Under the pieces are notes generated by a model, which was not told where the DNA came from, did no database searches, and was given only the letters and a program-made list of their open reading frames with translations. The translations under genes were made by a program, and so were the position numbers. From NCBI RefSeq assembly GCF_013618625.1, contig NZ_JABRWO010000010.1:240723-304722 (forward strand): a DNA stretch of 64,000 bases. Reading direction: 5' to 3'. Of this stretch, positions 44,975-52,991 are shown in pieces. This DNA comes from Bremerella alba. Lineage in GTDB: Bacteria; Planctomycetota; Planctomycetia; Pirellulales; Pirellulaceae. The stretch's first letter is position 1. Each line of letters begins with the position of its first letter.

Positions 44975-46168
44975 CTAATGTAGACCGCGGATTGGCGGGG
45001 ACTGGTAGTCTTGCTGCGTGGCCGTTTCGTAGACAGGACGAACCGCGTTGACGGGCCCCGATGGCGTATTGCTTCCTAGCGGATATCCACCACCAGTCGG
45101 GTACTGAGGGCTCGACTGCGGGTAGCCTGTCGGTGCCTGCTGGATTGGAGCCTGCTGGACAGGGGCATATTGGCTGCCGGGTAGTGGTTGCCCTGATGGC
45201 AACATCTGACCGTTGTTTGGATACGGCTGACCCGTGGGCATGGGCTGTCCACCCGGCACCGGTTGACCGCTGGGCAGGGGTTGGCCGCTGGAGTAAACCG
45301 GGCCGCCTGGCATGGGCTGCCCGGCATTGCCTACCAGGTTGATCTCCGGCACATCAGGCCTGCGCGGACGCGTAAATGTTCCGGTTCCTTCGGTCAGTTG
45401 ATTGATGCGATATCCGATGACCGAGATCGAGAAGTCCATGCCTGACTTCGGCAAGCGAATATCGACCTTGTACGGCAACGACACGCCATAGCTTGGATCG
45501 AAGCGAAAATTCGAGGCCAACGCCGAAGCAATCGGCTGCCCCGCGCCGTCGTACATATGCTGTTCGAGTACATAGCCATACTGTTTGTCGATGACCGTCA
45601 CCTTGGTGATTTGCCCGGCCGAAGAGTTTAACGTCGTACGGATTTCGTAGTTGCCAGACGCCGTTGGGAATGGCCCCTGGTGGAAGTTGTTAGGATCGAA
45701 GCGTGCCAGCCCCATGGCCTGGGCTACCCAACTGGGTTCGACCGGAAGCATGGTCTTGGCCATCGAGCGATTGAATTCGTCGTGCCGGGCATACATCATG
45801 CCAGGCGAGTTGAACCCGCGGCCCCACACCCAAAACTCTTCTTCATTGCTACCCAGGTCCAGCAGTTGACCGGTTAACGCCGTTTCGCCAATCAAGCGAA
45901 ACTTCATCGGCGGCATCATGTAAATTTGAGCCCGGATCGAAGGAAAGCCCTTCATACCCACCGACGCGCCGGTCGATTCCAGCGACTGGACGCGCTGCGT
46001 GTTCATGTTCACTTGGGCCATCAGCTGCTCCATCGTCGGCGGAGCATTGAAGACGACCGGGGCCTGGTACATCGGGTCGACCGGCTGAGTAAACTGCGGG
46101 CACCCGGCACCGCATGCAAAACCAACCAGCAAGATCGCAACGATCCCCTGCAGCTTGAATTGTGTCAC
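44975..46168 (-). CDS. LolA/LolB-like lipoprotein with Pro/Gly/Gln-rich tail
   Basis: A 397-residue protein with a lipoprotein signal (LQGIVAILLVGFACGAGC, acylated Cys at about 23). The N-terminal 230 residues have a lipoprotein-sorting type pattern: SIRAQIYMMPPMKFRLIGET, DLGSNEEEFWVWGRG and KVTVIDKQYGYVLEQHMYD, as in LolA/LolB-like beta-clamps. The last 120 residues are repeats of GQP-type (SGQPLPSGQPVPGGQPMPTG) and probably disordered. The role may be outer-membrane lipid or lipoprotein carriage, inferred from the fold. The next gene in the same direction lies upstream at 46193-46693, so these two are probably co-transcribed. Confidence 0.75.
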   Translation of the reverse strand: MTQFKLQGIVAILLVGFACGAGCPQFTQPVDPMYQAPVVFNAPPTMEQLMAQVNMNTQRVQSLESTGASVGMKGFPSIRAQIYMMPPMKFRLIGETALTGQLLDLGSNEEEFWVWGRGFNSPGMMYARHDEFNRSMAKTMLPVEPSWVAQAMGLARFDPNNFHQGPFPTASGNYEIRTTLNSSAGQITKVTVIDKQYGYVLEQHMYDGAGQPIASALASNFRFDPSYGVSLPYKVDIRLPKSGMDFSISVIGYRINQLTEGTGTFTRPRRPDVPEINLVGNAGQPMPGGPVYSSGQPLPSGQPVPGGQPMPTGQPYPNNGQMLPSGQPLPGSQYAPVQQAPIQQAPTGYPQSSPQYPTGGGYPLGSNTPSGPVNAVRPVYETATQQDYQSPPIRGLH

Positions 46169-46192
46169 TGGCGCATCCTTGCGTTGGTTTGG

Positions 46193-46693
46193 TTATTGGG
46201 AAGCTGGCTCGTCGCCCGTTTGTAGCAGCGAGGTCAGTTCGTTTTGAATCTCGGCAATTCGCTGGGCGGTCGGTTCGACGACAGGAATCTTGTAGTTTCC
46301 TTCTCGCTTCAGTCCGACCAGCACCAGGCGTTCGATGCCGTCGTCACCCTTTTCGGCATCTTCCATCCGCACAATCTTCCGCCGCACCATCAACAGCGCC
46401 ACGACGTAGGCCGCGTCTTGCTGCTGCGGATCTTGCAGGAGCCGCTCGAAGTAATCGAGCATGATGTCGTGCGGGGCCCAGCTGATCTTGGTCGACTGCG
46501 GATCAGGCACCGTTGCCTGCCACCAGCAGATGGCGTTTTCAGGCGGACCTTCCCAGGCCTCTTTGCTGAAATCTTGTCGGATCACCTCGGACCCTTCCGG
46601 GACGAGGACCGAAAAGTACTCGTCGCCGGCGCGCAGTTCGCGCTCGGTGGCGTGGCACTTTTTCGCGCAGCGTTGAATGTCGAAGTCGATCAT
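46193..46693 (-). CDS. Hypothetical protein, function unknown
   Basis: A 166-residue soluble protein. ATG 46693 is preferred because AGAGG lies 9 bases upstream, whereas the ATG at 46702 directly abuts it. It begins DFDIQRCAKKCHATERELRA, with Cys residues at about 8 and 12, and has FSKEAWEGPPENAICWWQA in the middle. A long helix ends the chain. Similar proteins with CxxxC near the N-terminus are common unannotated in planctomycetes. It is directly upstream of the LolA-like lipoprotein gene. Confidence 0.72.
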   Translation of the reverse strand: MIDFDIQRCAKKCHATERELRAGDEYFSVLVPEGSEVIRQDFSKEAWEGPPENAICWWQATVPDPQSTKISWAPHDIMLDYFERLLQDPQQQDAAYVVALLMVRRKIVRMEDAEKGDDGIERLVLVGLKREGNYKIPVVEPTAQRIAEIQNELTSLLQTGDEPASQ

Positions 46694-46769
46694 GGCAGCC
46701 ATCCTCTAAAACGTGGGGGCGGCAGATCGTACGGAAATTGAAGCCACGACTCAAGATGGACGCGGCAGG

Positions 46770-46796
46770 GGGTGCTATCACTGCACGATAGCACCC
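46770..46796. other. Perfect 10-base-pair hairpin between two minus-strand genes
   Basis: GGGTGCTATC and GATAGCACCC are perfect reverse complements around a 7-base loop (ACTGCAC). It lies between the stop of the gene at 46825-47067 and the start of the gene at 46193-46693. There is no T run on either side, so it is not a canonical rho-independent terminator. It could be a transcript-stabilising structure or a repeat. Confidence 0.6.
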
Positions 46797-46824
46797 ACGT
46801 TAGGCACTGTGCCAGGCAAGCTAC

Positions 46825-47067
46825 CTAATAAGCGGTAAAGAACCGGTTGCCGCTGCCACCTTGGCCGATGCGAATGCGAATCTGCTTGGCACACTTCGGG
46901 CAGTTGCCGATGTAGTGCGTGCCGTCTTTGTTTTGATAGATCCGCGAATAGATACTGCAGCAATCAAACTTCACCCCCAGAAAAGGACGAGATTTGCGCC
47001 CTTGCTCGGCGTTCTGCCTGGGTTGCCCCGATTCTGGTTCGTTGGTGACGTCCAAGCGGTCTGTCAT
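46825..47067 (-). CDS. Small zinc-ribbon-like protein, function unknown
   Basis: An 80-residue protein. A disordered hydrophilic N-terminus of about 30 residues (NEPESGQPRQNAEQGRK) is followed by a CC...CPKC pattern (VKFDCCSIYSRIYQN and GNCPKCAKQIRIRIG), which could bind zinc. Ends in a basic GNRFFTAY. Similar short proteins with this pattern are seen in planctomycetes. Start ATG 47067 has no clear Shine-Dalgarno. The next minus-strand gene lies 131 bases downstream. Confidence 0.7.
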   Translation of the reverse strand: MTDRLDVTNEPESGQPRQNAEQGRKSRPFLGVKFDCCSIYSRIYQNKDGTHYIGNCPKCAKQIRIRIGQGGSGNRFFTAY

Positions 47068-47123
47068 GGCTTGGTAACCTTCTCTCTATCTTCTCGCCTA
47101 TCAGTTAATAGCCTGGCTGCATT

Positions 47124-47149
47124 ACCTATCGGTCGAATGGCCGATAGGT
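47124..47149. other. 9-base-pair hairpin in the divergent gap before leuA
   Basis: ACCTATCGG (47124-47132) and CCGATAGGT (47141-47149) pair perfectly around an 8-base loop, followed by TTTT on the plus strand. On the plus strand it could end transcription coming from upstream, insulating the leu region; on the minus strand it would be in the leader of the 80-residue protein gene. Either reading is possible. Confidence 0.5.
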
Positions 47150-47206
47150 TTTGCCCAAATTGCCGTTAAGGTCCGAGGAAATCCCGGTTTACGAAAAAAC
47201 GCCCGG

Positions 47207-47235
47207 TTGACCGAACCTACCAACGGAAGTAGAGT
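47207..47235 (+). promoter_or_regulatory. Candidate sigma-70 promoter of leuA
   Basis: TTGACC at 47207-47212 (-35, five of six matches to TTGACA) and TAGAGT at 47230-47235 (-10, four of six) are separated by 17 bases. Transcription would start near 47242, about 35 bases ahead of the leader peptide. This is a match by eye with no measurement. Confidence 0.5.
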
Positions 47236-47276
47236 CATTCATAGCAAAACAACTACGAAGCGAGCAAGATTTAAAC

Positions 47277-47330
47277 ATGAATCAAAACCTCCTACTGCTG
47301 CAACTGCTGCTGATCACCCCCGGGTGTTAG
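47277..47330 (+). CDS. leuL: Leucine-rich leader peptide of the leuA attenuator
   Basis: A 17-residue open frame, sequence MNQNLLLLQLLLITPGC. Seven of the nine codons from 5 to 13 that matter are Leu (positions 5-8 and 10-12, using CTC, CTA and CTG), with Ile at 13. It ends at TAG 47328-47330, about 36 bases ahead of a strong terminator hairpin and 238 bases before leuA. This is the design of leader peptides that sense charged tRNA-Leu. The rare CTA codon may increase stalling. A start codon without a strong Shine-Dalgarno is the main weakness; chance Leu runs of this length are unlikely here. Confidence 0.72.
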   Translation: MNQNLLLLQLLLITPGC

Positions 47331-47364
47331 GGAAGGTTTCACGTTCGCTCAAAACGAGATCACC

Positions 47365-47400
47365 AAAAGCCCTAAGGCCCAACACCTTAGGGCTTTTTTT
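47365..47400 (+). terminator. Attenuator terminator hairpin before leuA
   Basis: A perfect 13-base-pair stem: AAAAGCCCTAAGG (47365-47377) pairs with CCTTAGGGCTTTT (47385-47397), followed by a T run to 47400. The loop is CCCAACA. It lies inside the leader, between the leader peptide and leuA, so it is not the end of an upstream gene. The 5' arm CCCTAA (47370-47375) can instead pair with TTAGGG at 47327-47332, next to the leader peptide stop. Confidence 0.85.
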
Positions 47401-47567
47401 GTTGACTTAAGCTACCCAGATAGAATCATGGCGAATCCCCAACCAGGCGATTGTTTCGGAGTGACCAGTGCGTCGATCCTCCTCCTAGCCGGGCCGGCTT
47501 GCGGCCGGCTATGAGGTCTTTCGCATTCCCATCCACACACGATCACTTTTAATCACCTACGAAACCT

Positions 47568-49079
47568 ATGAGCACTCCAACTGTAAAGATCTTCGATACC
47601 ACGCTCCGCGACGGCGAACAATCGCCAGGGGCCAGCATGAATCGCGCCGAGAAGATGGAGATCGCCCAGGCCCTGGTCGATTTGGGCGTCGACGTCATCG
47701 AAGCCGGTTTCCCGATCGCTTCGCCGGGCGACTTTGAATCGGTCAAGGAAATCGCCACCAACATTCGCGGGGCTTCCATCTGCGGCCTGGCTCGTTGTAA
47801 TCCCAAAGACATCGAACGTGCCTGGGAAGCCTTAAAGCATTCCGAGCAGCCACGGATTCATGTCTTTCTCGCCACCAGCGCCATCCATCGCGAGTTCAAA
47901 CTGCGGATGACGCCCGACGAAATCATCAGCCGCGGGATCGACGGCGTGAAGCTGGCCGCCAGCTTTTGCGACGATGTCGAGTTCTCGCCGGAAGATGCCT
48001 CGCGTACCGAGCCAGACTTCCTGTGCCGCGCGGTCGAAGCGGCCATCGACGCTGGGGCGACCACCGTCAACATCCCAGACACCGTCGGCTATGCCACGCC
48101 TAACCATATGTTTAAGGTCATCACCGACCTGAAGAACCGCGTCCCCAACATCGACAAGGCCGTCATCAGCGTGCACTGCCACGACGACCTGGGCATGGCC
48201 GTGGCCAACAGTTTGGCCGGTGTTGAAGCCGGGGCCGGGCAGATCGAGTGCACTATCAACGGCATCGGCGAGCGAGCCGGGAACGCCTCGCTCGAAGAAG
48301 TGGTCATGGCACTTCGCACGCGGCACGATTACTACAACATCGGTACCCGCATCAATACCACGCGGCTTGTGCCGACCAGCCGTTTGCTTTCCAACATCAC
48401 CGGGCTTCAGGTGCAGCGGAACAAAGCGATCGTCGGCCGCAACGCCTTCGCCCACGAGTCTGGCATTCACCAAGACGGCATGCTCAAAGAGCCGACCACC
48501 TACGAGATCATGCGACCTGAAGACGTCGGCCTCGAAAAGACCGACCTGGTCCTCGGCAAGCACAGCGGCAGGGCAGCGCTTTCCGACCGCGCCAAAGCGC
48601 TCGGCTATCACTTGAGCGCCGAGCAGCTTCAAGAGGTGTTCGACGAGTTCAAGAAGCTGGCCGACAAAAAGAAGGACATCTACGACGGCGACATCGCCTC
48701 GCTCTGCGACCAGCTGATCCGCGGCGAAGTCCGCCAAGGCTGGACATTGGAGAGCTTGGACGTCGCCCACGGAACCGGCAAGCCGCCCCACGTGAAGATG
48801 AAACTCCGTCGCGGCGATGAAACCGAGACCGCTGAGATCTCCGAAGGAGACGGCCCCATCGACGCCGCCTTCTGGGCGATCGAACGCATCACGGGAGTCC
48901 CGATCACCTGCAAAGACTTCCAAGTCCACAGCGCAACCTTGGGCCGCGACGCCCTAGGGGAAGTCACCGTCGAGATCGAATCGAATAAGAAGACTGCCCG
49001 AGGACGCGGAAGTTCAACCGATACGGTTGAAGCGACGGTGCACGCGATTTTGGATGCAGTGAACCGGATCAGTGGGTAG
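47568..49079 (+). CDS. leuA: 2-isopropylmalate synthase
   Basis: A 503-residue cytoplasmic enzyme that condenses acetyl-CoA with 2-oxoisovalerate, the first committed step of leucine synthesis. The DRE-TIM metal site reads FDTTLRDGEQSPGAS (residues about 8-22). A second metal ligand pair lies in SVHCHDDLGMAVANSLAG and the HESGIHQDGML block. Residues after about 390 form the C-terminal regulatory domain that binds leucine for feedback inhibition. The start ATG 47568 follows a structured leader with an apparent leucine-sensing attenuator. A terminator follows at 49111-49145. So the gene appears to be regulated both at transcription and by product. Confidence 0.97.
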   Translation: MSTPTVKIFDTTLRDGEQSPGASMNRAEKMEIAQALVDLGVDVIEAGFPIASPGDFESVKEIATNIRGASICGLARCNPKDIERAWEALKHSEQPRIHVFLATSAIHREFKLRMTPDEIISRGIDGVKLAASFCDDVEFSPEDASRTEPDFLCRAVEAAIDAGATTVNIPDTVGYATPNHMFKVITDLKNRVPNIDKAVISVHCHDDLGMAVANSLAGVEAGAGQIECTINGIGERAGNASLEEVVMALRTRHDYYNIGTRINTTRLVPTSRLLSNITGLQVQRNKAIVGRNAFAHESGIHQDGMLKEPTTYEIMRPEDVGLEKTDLVLGKHSGRAALSDRAKALGYHLSAEQLQEVFDEFKKLADKKKDIYDGDIASLCDQLIRGEVRQGWTLESLDVAHGTGKPPHVKMKLRRGDETETAEISEGDGPIDAAFWAIERITGVPITCKDFQVHSATLGRDALGEVTVEIESNKKTARGRGSSTDTVEATVHAILDAVNRISG

Positions 49080-49110
49080 TGATTGCTGAGCGTTTAGTTT
49101 GGAAATAGAA

Positions 49111-49145
49111 AGAGCCCCAGGCGTTGCTGCTTGGGGTTCTTTTTG
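49111..49145 (+). terminator. Terminator after leuA
   Basis: Arms AGCCCCAGGC and GCTTGGGGTT pair with one mismatch around GTTGCT, followed by CTTTTT. It begins 32 bases after the leuA stop. It ends the leuA transcript in front of the minus-strand gene 49199-49693. Confidence 0.8.
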
Positions 49146-49198
49146 TGCAATAGCAAGACGTTTCGTCGCTTTCAGAGGGCCAGTTGCCTGCTTGGAAC

Positions 49199-49693
49199 TC
49201 ATGCTTCGCGCGCCCACGGAAGTACTTCCGTATCGGAAAATACCGCTTGGTAGATGCGAACGCTGCCGGGATCGGTATTGTGCAAATGGAGTGGCACGGG
49301 AAGACTCAGGAGACTCTTTCCTAGTAATTTAATGTTAGACCGCTGAAGAATATCGGTGATATTTGACTCCGTGCTGCTTAGCTCTTCATTCAATTCAACG
49401 ACGCTTAAACCATTGTCGTAGATCCTCATCAGCAAGGCCCAGGGAGCCAACATCGAAATCTGTAAGAACCACCGACTAGAGAAATCAGAAATCAGATATC
49501 CAAAGCTGACATCATCATTCACATCCATTTCCTCTTCGACCTGGTAGCGGGATGACAATTCGGCAACGATCGTCGCATAAGGTGAATGCGACAATGAAGT
49601 GCTAACAAAATCAAAATTCGGGGACTCCCACGAACCGTAGCGTGACTTAATGATCTCAAGTACGAACTTCAGCTCTAACTTTTCATCATTCAT
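49199..49693 (-). CDS. Hypothetical protein of lower G+C, possible foreign gene
   Basis: A 164-residue soluble protein with no recognised domain. It has hydrophobic stretches near the middle (FLQISMLAPWALLMRIYD) and an acidic N-terminal helix (EKLELKFVLEIIKSRY). Codon use is visibly more A/T-rich than in leuA and leuB on either side. It stands between two leucine genes without a clear functional link. The length and compact soluble composition resemble immunity or contact-dependent system proteins, but this cannot be shown from sequence alone. Confidence 0.55.
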   Translation of the reverse strand: MNDEKLELKFVLEIIKSRYGSWESPNFDFVSTSLSHSPYATIVAELSSRYQVEEEMDVNDDVSFGYLISDFSSRWFLQISMLAPWALLMRIYDNGLSVVELNEELSSTESNITDILQRSNIKLLGKSLLSLPVPLHLHNTDPGSVRIYQAVFSDTEVLPWAREA

Positions 49694-49721
49694 CGCTTAG
49701 ATTGCCTCGCCCTTCACCCAC

Positions 49722-50165
49722 CTAATCAAACGCATCTCGCACCTCAGGCTTCGCCAGCACTACCAACGCCCAGATCCCAAACGGGATCCCCAGCAGGCAG
49801 CACGGGCCGATGCAGGGGATCACGGCTATCACGGCGGCGGTTCTGGCGGCGGTGAAATTGGTGAGGCCTTTCATCTGTATGGCGCCGTACAGGATGAAGC
49901 CTGATGCGGCGACGAGTAGGGCACCCCAGATGCTGCGAACGGTTATGGTCGTGTATTCGGAGATCGGGCCGTCGTTGTTCGCTTCCAAGTGCGCGACCGC
50001 GCCCGATAGCAGCAGAAAGACATTTCCGGCAAGCCCTAGAAGGCCGATCCCAATGGCCAGTACCGAGATGACCATCAGAGCAATCGCAGGGGCATTCACC
50101 TGGGCTTGTGCTGCCTGGGATCGCGATGTGGGACTGGGGCTAGGACTTTCGTAGGGATTCGACAT
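49722..50165 (-). CDS. Small membrane protein, function unknown
   Basis: A 147-residue protein. A disordered N-terminus (MSNPYESPSPSPTSRSQAAQ) precedes four predicted helices (IALMVISVLAIGIGLLGLAG, SIWGALLVAASGFILYGAI, AAVIAVIPCIGPCCLLGIP and a last FGIWALVVLAKP). The NPYESP N-terminus followed by membrane helices is seen in many planctomycete membrane proteins, sometimes called DUF4190-like. ATG 50165 is the start. It lies 28 bases from the preceding minus-strand gene, so the two may be co-transcribed. Confidence 0.7.
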   Translation of the reverse strand: MSNPYESPSPSPTSRSQAAQAQVNAPAIALMVISVLAIGIGLLGLAGNVFLLLSGAVAHLEANNDGPISEYTTITVRSIWGALLVAASGFILYGAIQMKGLTNFTAARTAAVIAVIPCIGPCCLLGIPFGIWALVVLAKPEVRDAFD

Positions 50166-50522
50166 GCAAGGTCTTTCTACTCAGTGCGGATAAAGTGCTT
50201 CTCGGGGGTGTAACAAGGACCCATGTTAGCGTGTTCCGCTGACGCTCGCATATCGTCATTCATCCAGGGGCTTCTGGCTACCAGCCCGCCTTGTTACCCA
50301 TTTATGTGTTCGAGCGACCGTCGGTCAGGTCGTTAAAACGGTTGCTGACCAAGTTACCACCGTCGACATAAGGTCTCTTGGCGACGGCTTGGGGGTCGTT
50401 GTTCCGCCTCCAAAGGACGGATAAAATGGAGTGTTCATCGTGCTTGGGCTTCGGCAATTATGCATTTTGGCCTATCTCGCGATCGTGGTTAACAACGAAC
50501 AGCACCCCTACCTTCCGAAAAG
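50166..50522. promoter_or_regulatory. 357-base gap before leuB with a candidate promoter
   Basis: No gene is visible. A candidate promoter for leuB is TTGTTC (50399-50404), 17 bases, TAAAAT (50422-50427); the -10 matches five of six consensus bases. I see no leader peptide or terminator hairpin here, unlike upstream of leuA. The remaining 200 bases at 50166-50390 belong to the start region of the minus-strand gene and are featureless. Confidence 0.45.
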
Positions 50523-51596
50523 ATGTCGAACATGAAAATTGCCGTTATTGGTGGAGATGGAACCGGACCTGAAGTCACAGCGGAAGCCCTGAAAGTCATG
50601 GATGCGGCCGCCAAGTTAGAAGGTTTCACCATCGAAAAGACCGAATTCGGTTTTGGTGGGGATCACTACCTGAAGACGGGCGAAATTCTGCCAGAAGGTG
50701 CCGTTGAAGAGCTGCGAAAGTTCGATGCCATCTTCCTGGGGGCTATCGGTCACCCCGACGTTGCCCCAGGTATTTTGGAAAAAGGCTTGCTGCTGCAACT
50801 GCGTTTCCAGCTAGATCAATACATTAACCTGCGTCCGGTGAAGCTTTATCCTGGCGTTGAGACTCCGCTGAAGGACAAGGGTCCGGAAGAAATCGATTTC
50901 GTGGTCGTGCGTGAAAACACCGAAGACCTGTACGCAGGCATCGGTGGTTTCCTCAAGAAGGGAACCGCAGACGAAGTCGCCACGCAGACGGCCATGTATA
51001 CCCGCAAGGGTTGCGAGCGTTGGCTGCGTTGGGCTTTCGAATACACTCAGAAGCGAAACAACCCGGAAGGAAAAAAGTTGACCTTGGTCGCGAAGACCAA
51101 CGTGCTTACCTACGGGCATGATCTGGTCTGGCGTACCTTCCAGGAAGTGGCCAAGGATTACCCCGACGTCGAACCAGACTACAACCACGTCGATGCGTGC
51201 TGCATGTGGATGGTCAAGAACCCCGAGTACTACGACGTGATCGCCACGACCAACATGTTCGGCGACATCATCACCGACCTGGCCGGGATCTTGCAAGGCG
51301 GCATGGGCGTTGCCGCCGGTGGCAATATCAACCCCGATGCCGGTGGTACCAGCATGTACGAACCGATGGGGGGAAGTGCACCCAAGTATACCGGTAAGAA
51401 CGTGATCAATCCGATCGCGGCAATCAGCGCCGGTGCGATGCTGCTAGAGCACACCGGTCAGCCAGCCGCAGGTGCCCGCGTCATGAAGGCCATCCAAGTC
51501 GTTACCGGCACCAAGATGAAAAGCCAAAGTGCCGGCAAGATGGGTTATGGAACTTCCGAAGTGGGTGACCTGGTCGTCGAAGCACTCGGCGGTTAG
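50523..51596 (+). CDS. leuB: 3-isopropylmalate dehydrogenase family protein
   Basis: A 357-residue beta-decarboxylating dehydrogenase. It starts with KIAVIGGDGTGPEVTAEAL; the metal and substrate site is in MFGDIITDLAGILQGGMGVA, and the NAD block is GGTSMYEPMGGSAPKYTG. The motif VVRENTEDLYAGIGGFLK is typical of the isopropylmalate/isocitrate/tartrate group, so the exact substrate is not fully fixed. The proximity of leuA makes isopropylmalate the best guess. ATG 50523 is used; ATG 50532 would remove three residues. A plausible promoter lies upstream. No leuC or leuD is seen in the window. Confidence 0.85.
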   Translation: MSNMKIAVIGGDGTGPEVTAEALKVMDAAAKLEGFTIEKTEFGFGGDHYLKTGEILPEGAVEELRKFDAIFLGAIGHPDVAPGILEKGLLLQLRFQLDQYINLRPVKLYPGVETPLKDKGPEEIDFVVVRENTEDLYAGIGGFLKKGTADEVATQTAMYTRKGCERWLRWAFEYTQKRNNPEGKKLTLVAKTNVLTYGHDLVWRTFQEVAKDYPDVEPDYNHVDACCMWMVKNPEYYDVIATTNMFGDIITDLAGILQGGMGVAAGGNINPDAGGTSMYEPMGGSAPKYTGKNVINPIAAISAGAMLLEHTGQPAAGARVMKAIQVVTGTKMKSQSAGKMGYGTSEVGDLVVEALGG

Positions 51597-51715
51597 TTGC
51601 CTGAGATCGGATTGAATCAGTAGCATACGCAAGATTGGGGTCACGGCTGAAGTTTCGGTCGCGGCCCCGCTTGTTAAATGGACCCTCATTTTGTCTTAGC
51701 AAGTGGAGAACTGTC

Positions 51716-52492
51716 GTGTCCGTAAAAAGTCTTTTTGATCTGACTGGCCGTACCGTTCTCGTCACCGGCGGAAGCAAGGGAATCGGCAAAACGATTGCCC
51801 GAGCTTTTGCCGAATGCGGGGCCAATGTCTGCATTACCGCGCGCAATAAACAAGAGCTAGAGTCCGCCGCTGCGGAGATCGCTCAGGGACTTAGTGTCCA
51901 GGTCGAGTACCGCGTATGCGACATGTTGGACCGAGCAGCGGTCGACGCCATGGCCATCGATGTCCTGAAAGCGTTTCAAGGTGTCGATGTTCTGATCAAC
52001 AATGCCGGGACAAACAAACCTCAAATCTTAACGGAAACTACCGACGAGGTTTGGGACGAGGTGTTAGAACTGAACTTCACCGCGTGCATGCGTTTGGCTC
52101 GTCATGTCGTCCCCGGCATGAAGGATAAAAGTTGGGGGCGTATCATTCACCTTTCGAGTGTCATGGCCCTGGCTTCCAACTCGGGTCGGGGTTTATATTC
52201 CGGCACCAAGGCAGCTCTAATTGGGATGGCAAGAGCACATGCGTTAGAATTAGGACCACACGGCATTACCGTCAACTGTATTTGCCCTGGCCCAATCGCG
52301 ACGGACCTCCCCATGAGCTTGTTAAACGACGAGCAAAAACAGCGTTTCGCCGAGCGGACCGCCGTCAAAAGGTGGGGTGAAACCATAGACATGGTGGGAC
52401 CAGCCTTGTTGCTTGGCAGTGATGCTGGTGCGTACATTACAGGGACCACGATCCTTGCCGATGGTGGATTGATTTGCCGCACGTTCGACTAA
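51716..52492 (+). CDS. SDR-family oxidoreductase
   Basis: A 258-residue NAD(P)-dependent short-chain dehydrogenase. GTG 51716 has GGAG 7 bases upstream and is chosen over upstream in-frame codons. The Rossmann site is TGGSKGIGKTIA (near residue 17), the catalytic Ser is in HLSSVMA, and YSGTKAALIGM has Tyr and Lys of the YxxxK triad. The NNAGTNKP block is present. The late region ITGTTILADGG is the usual end. The substrate is unknown. Often labelled 3-oxoacyl-ACP reductase, but gluconate-type activity is equally possible. Confidence 0.9.
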   Translation: MSVKSLFDLTGRTVLVTGGSKGIGKTIARAFAECGANVCITARNKQELESAAAEIAQGLSVQVEYRVCDMLDRAAVDAMAIDVLKAFQGVDVLINNAGTNKPQILTETTDEVWDEVLELNFTACMRLARHVVPGMKDKSWGRIIHLSSVMALASNSGRGLYSGTKAALIGMARAHALELGPHGITVNCICPGPIATDLPMSLLNDEQKQRFAERTAVKRWGETIDMVGPALLLGSDAGAYITGTTILADGGLICRTFD

Positions 52493-52631
52493 CCTGCTCC
52501 ACTTGGCGGTTGGCCCTACGATAGCCGGCAGACCTTATTGCCCGTGCACGATACGTTGAACGACGACTTGATGTGACCCCATAACTGATCAGCGGATTCG
52601 CATAGGCGAGACGCGACGACTTGGCTTGCTC

Positions 52632-52991
52632 ATGAACCTACAGATCATCTCAACTAAAGATAGCCACGTTCATATCGCCGTAACTGGTAAAGTAAGCCAG
52701 GATGGTATTCCTCGCGATAAAGAGCCGATCGCTGGCTTGTTGGGCCCCGATGCTTACACCCTGACGGTGCTACTAGACCTCAAGGATGCGGAAGTGATCG
52801 ATTCCAGCGGCATTGGTTGGCTGCTGATTTGTCAAAAGCGATTTGGGGAGCACGGGGGACGAATGATTTGTTATTCGGCTCCTCCGGCGGTGGCCAATGT
52901 CTTCAAATTGATGCGCATGGATCTTGTCTTTGATAACGCTGCCAATGCCTCGGAAGCGGAGAAATTAGCTGGTGTCAACGCCGAATCATAA
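52632..52991 (+). CDS. STAS-domain protein (anti-sigma factor antagonist-like)
   Basis: A 119-residue single STAS domain. Key features are LLDLKDAEVIDSSGIGWLLI with the conserved DSSG, where the Ser is phosphorylated in SpoIIAA-like antagonists, and a C-terminal RMICYSAPPAVANVFKLMRM helix. I used ATG 52632; a TTG at 52626 adds two residues. Its last 20 bases overlap the next gene. Pairing with a GspE-type ATPase suggests regulation of a surface or secretion process, but the partner kinase is not seen here. Confidence 0.88.
   Translation: MNLQIISTKDSHVHIAVTGKVSQDGIPRDKEPIAGLLGPDAYTLTVLLDLKDAEVIDSSGIGWLLICQKRFGEHGGRMICYSAPPAVANVFKLMRMDLVFDNAANASEAEKLAGVNAES

Noticed and set aside
47365..47400. 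Treating this hairpin as the end of an upstream plus-strand gene
   Set aside because: The nearest plus-strand gene ends at 44812 and minus-strand genes fill the interval, so it belongs to the leuA leader.
47832..48929. Long 365-residue open frame on the minus strand inside leuA
   Set aside because: It is a mirror frame of a strongly conserved gene, with no recognisable domain and typical composition of antisense of G+C-rich code.
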